The notes under the pieces: generated by a model | What the model saw: the letters and a program-made list of their open reading frames with translations, nothing else | Database searches by the model: none | Told to the model about the DNA's origin: nothing | Program-made: the position numbers and the translations under genes | Shown here: piece after piece, positions 62,225-64,000 of the stretch | How positions within the stretch are numbered: position 1 is the first letter of the stretch | Layout of the letters: the number at the start of each line of letters is the position of its first letter | Origin: Cucumis sativus | Lineage: Eukaryota; Streptophyta; Magnoliopsida; Cucurbitales; Cucurbitaceae | Reading direction: 5' to 3' | DNA: 64,000 bases | Assembly (NCBI RefSeq): GCF_000004075.3 | Contig: NC_026657.2 | Coordinates: forward strand, 30,908,408-30,972,407

Positions 62225-63268
62225 TCATCTAAACAAAAAACAAAGACACAAAGTAGCAAAGCCAAAAAACCCAAAAGCCAAACACATCATATCTAAAGTC
62301 CCTTCTCTTCTGACCTTCATTTCCTTCCTTTCCCTTTTTTTCTCCATAAATTCATTCAACCTTTTTCTCCCTTTTCTTCCCTTTTTACCCTCCATTGCTC
62401 TCTCCAAAATTACCAGACTATCCTTCCCGTCTAAAAAAGTTCCATCCATGTCTTCCACCTGCAAATTCACTTCCCTCACTTGCAAATTCCCTCCCTCCCA
62501 TCCTCCACAAGTCACCGCAATCCCACACTTCACCCACTCCGCCGCCGTTCCCTTTTCCCCACCCAACACCGTCCCGAATTCCACGTGCACCTCCCCGCTC
62601 AGCCAGTGCTGCTCCACCTTCACTGCCCTGTAACTCGACAGATTCATCGCTCTCCTTCCCGCACCGTCGATCACGATCCAGCTTAAAGTCAAATCCTCCC
62701 CTAGCTCCCGGCAAGCATTTCCCTCGCCAATCGGAAATTTAATCGGTGTCGGAACTACATCCTTTGGGTCGAGCATATCGATTCGAAACGGAGAACAACG
62801 GAACCATCCGGAAACGGTCTCTGTTTCTACCACTTTGCTGAAAATCATCTCTCCACGGTAGTAGATGTCGACGGCGGAGATTAGTTCCGGTGGTAGGTGG
62901 CGACGGTGGCAGTATGTCGCCGGCGATGTAGGAGATGAGGTGGAAGTTTCAGAATGATTAGAGCCGCGAGGGAGGGAATCGGAGAAGAAAGATCGAGGAC
63001 CGTCGGGAAATTCCGAAATCAGAGCGTGAAGGCGTGGCGTGGTGGTCGACGGCCACGTGGAATGACAGATAGCCGACCATAGTTTTGGCTCGGCAGTGAG
63101 GCGGTGGAGTTCTGAGGAAGTGCAGGCGGCGGAGGCGAGTGCCGGGCCGTCGAGACGAGTCAAGATGTGAGTTCGGAGAATATCGGGATGGATGTCGGAA
63201 ATAGAGGTGGAAGCAGCGTCGACATCGGCGGAAGGAAACGCCAAGGGGGAAAAGGTTTGATTGGGCAT
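62225..63268 (-). CDS. F-box protein with C-terminal membrane segment (At2g27310-like)
   Basis: Intronless 347-aa F-box protein, a probable substrate adaptor of an SCF ubiquitin ligase. The F-box spans about residues 23-70 (SDIHPDILRTHILTRLDGPA followed by a WSAICHSTWPS end). A Ser/Thr/Pro-rich linker precedes a conserved plant-specific middle domain, including GWFRCSPFRIDMLDPKD and LTLSWIVIDG, shared with a small Arabidopsis group I recall as At2g27310-like. The C-terminus is very basic (about residues 290-322) and then has a 20-residue hydrophobic stretch (MMCLAFGFFGFATLCLCFLF), so it is probably tail-anchored. The target is unknown. The start is the first ATG after a TATA box at 63360-63367. 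Confidence 0.9.
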   Translation of the reverse strand: MPNQTFSPLAFPSADVDAASTSISDIHPDILRTHILTRLDGPALASAACTSSELHRLTAEPKLWSAICHSTWPSTTTPRLHALISEFPDGPRSFFSDSLPRGSNHSETSTSSPTSPATYCHRRHLPPELISAVDIYYRGEMIFSKVVETETVSGWFRCSPFRIDMLDPKDVVPTPIKFPIGEGNACRELGEDLTLSWIVIDGAGRRAMNLSSYRAVKVEQHWLSGEVHVEFGTVLGGEKGTAAEWVKCGIAVTCGGWEGGNLQVREVNLQVEDMDGTFLDGKDSLVILERAMEGKKGRKGRKRLNEFMEKKRERKEMKVRREGTLDMMCLAFGFFGFATLCLCFLFR

Positions 63269-63359
63269 CGGAGCACTTGAAATCCCAACGGTATAAGTTG
63301 GGATTTTGTTGAAATTTATGGGATTTTGATTTTACATTTTCGAGGGAAAAAGTGAGATG

Positions 63360-63367
63360 TTTATATA
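63360..63367 (-). promoter_or_regulatory. TATA box of the F-box gene
   Basis: TATATAAA on the minus strand, about 92 bp upstream of the start codon, giving a leader of roughly 60 nt. Confidence 0.55.
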
Positions 63368-63720
63368 CACAAAAATACCTTTGAGAGGAACAAAAATAAA
63401 AAAAACCGCAATTTGATCATTTTTTATTGAAAAATTTTAATAAAACAAATAATATATTGTCCATCAACACGTGTCCATATATTCATCAAATGCATTTAAA
63501 TATTCAATTATAGATGTTATTAATGTTGATGCTTATTTCTTCATTTTTTTTTACTATAACTATTTTAATCAAACAACTATTTCTATTTAATTATGTTGTA
63601 AAAAGTAAGGATTTTCATTGCAGGTAAGACATGTGAAAATCAATTAATTAAACGCCAAATCATCTCTTTTAACTAAATATGGAGTTTTCAATCTTCAATC
63701 TTAAAAAATAAAATAAAAAA

Positions 63721-63784
63721 TTAGTACTAAGTAATGTATCTTAATGAAAGTATTAGTACTAAGTAATATATCTTAATGAAAGTA
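63721..63784. repeat. 32-bp tandem duplication
   Basis: Two adjacent 32-bp copies (63721-63752 and 63753-63784) with one mismatch. The core is TATCTTAATGAAAGTA. Confidence 0.85.
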
Positions 63785-64000
63785 TATGTTTTTTAAATAT
63801 TGTGTTGGAATATTAAATTTTACCGAATTAATATATATTTTTAAGTGAACCTAAATTTGAGTAGAATGTAAAATATGTGGACAAAAATAAACATAATCAT
63901 ACTATATTTAAAGATGTGAAAAAAAAACGTATTTGTGTAGATTGCATTTGAATATATAATTAATTAGATTTCAAACTAAAAGTTTTTACTATACCAATTA

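Larger units (their letters stand above)
63269..64000. other. F-box promoter and terminal AT-rich DNA
   Basis: A minus-strand TATATAAA (63360-63367) lies about 92 bp upstream of the F-box start codon. The rest is AT-rich, holds a 32-bp tandem duplication (63721-63784), and shows no gene to the window end. Confidence 0.6.

Noticed and set aside
62395-62742. Plus-strand proline/serine-rich frames opposite the F-box gene
   Set aside because: Antisense shadow of a GC-rich intronless gene. Composition is what reverse-reading such codons gives.

Overview
This window looks like plant nuclear DNA from a eudicot. It is AT-rich and gene-sparse, with short phase-conserved introns, GT-AG (and one GC-AG) splicing, and families found only in land plants: a DYW pentatricopeptide-repeat protein, a Casparian-strip membrane protein, an S40 senescence regulator and an ELM1 mitochondrial-fission factor. 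The overall look fits a cucurbit, but that is a guess that the sequence alone cannot prove. Exon structures were assembled by hand. For every multi-exon gene the summed exon lengths are a multiple of three and give a full-length family protein.

Layout from left to right: 1-7230 is AT-rich intergenic DNA with small repeats and one isolated promoter-like spot. 7675-13496 (+) is a 23-exon kinesin-5 of the TKRP125/KIN-5C type. 14972-16846 (+) is an intronless DYW-type PPR protein. 16850-23600 has no supportable gene. 23738-29190 (+) is a cell-wall invertase with the classic 9-nt mini-exon. 30826-32298 (+) and 36637-38394 (-) are two convergent copies of the 40S ribosomal protein uS11/RPS14 gene encoding the same protein, with a broken ubiquitin copy (34640-34922, -) between them. 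40768-42621 (-) is an ABHD11/YbfF-like alpha/beta hydrolase, with a tRNA-Leu(UAG) just upstream (42776-42855, -). 43251-43922 (+) is an S40/DUF584 protein. 45264-45658 is a solo LTR flanked by a 5-bp target duplication. 45946-48678 (-) is a spliceosomal cyclophilin (CYP18-2/PPIL1 type). 49614-53563 (+) is ELM1-like. 55364-56436 (+) is a CASP. 57062-59514 (+) is a small organellar-type RRM protein. 62225-63268 (-) is an F-box protein with a C-terminal membrane segment.

The genes do not form one pathway. They are ordinary, independently regulated plant loci. Growth- and translation-related genes carry the expected promoter marks: TGGGCY (site II) clusters near KIN-5C, CYP18-2 and the RRM gene, and telo-boxes upstream of both RPS14 copies. 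I found no CRISPR, operon-like cluster or other undescribed system. The most unusual items are the GC-AG intron in KIN-5C, an intronic near-perfect inverted repeat in the same gene, the convergent RPS14 pair with ATG-only first exons, the ubiquitin pseudogene and the dated-looking solo LTR.
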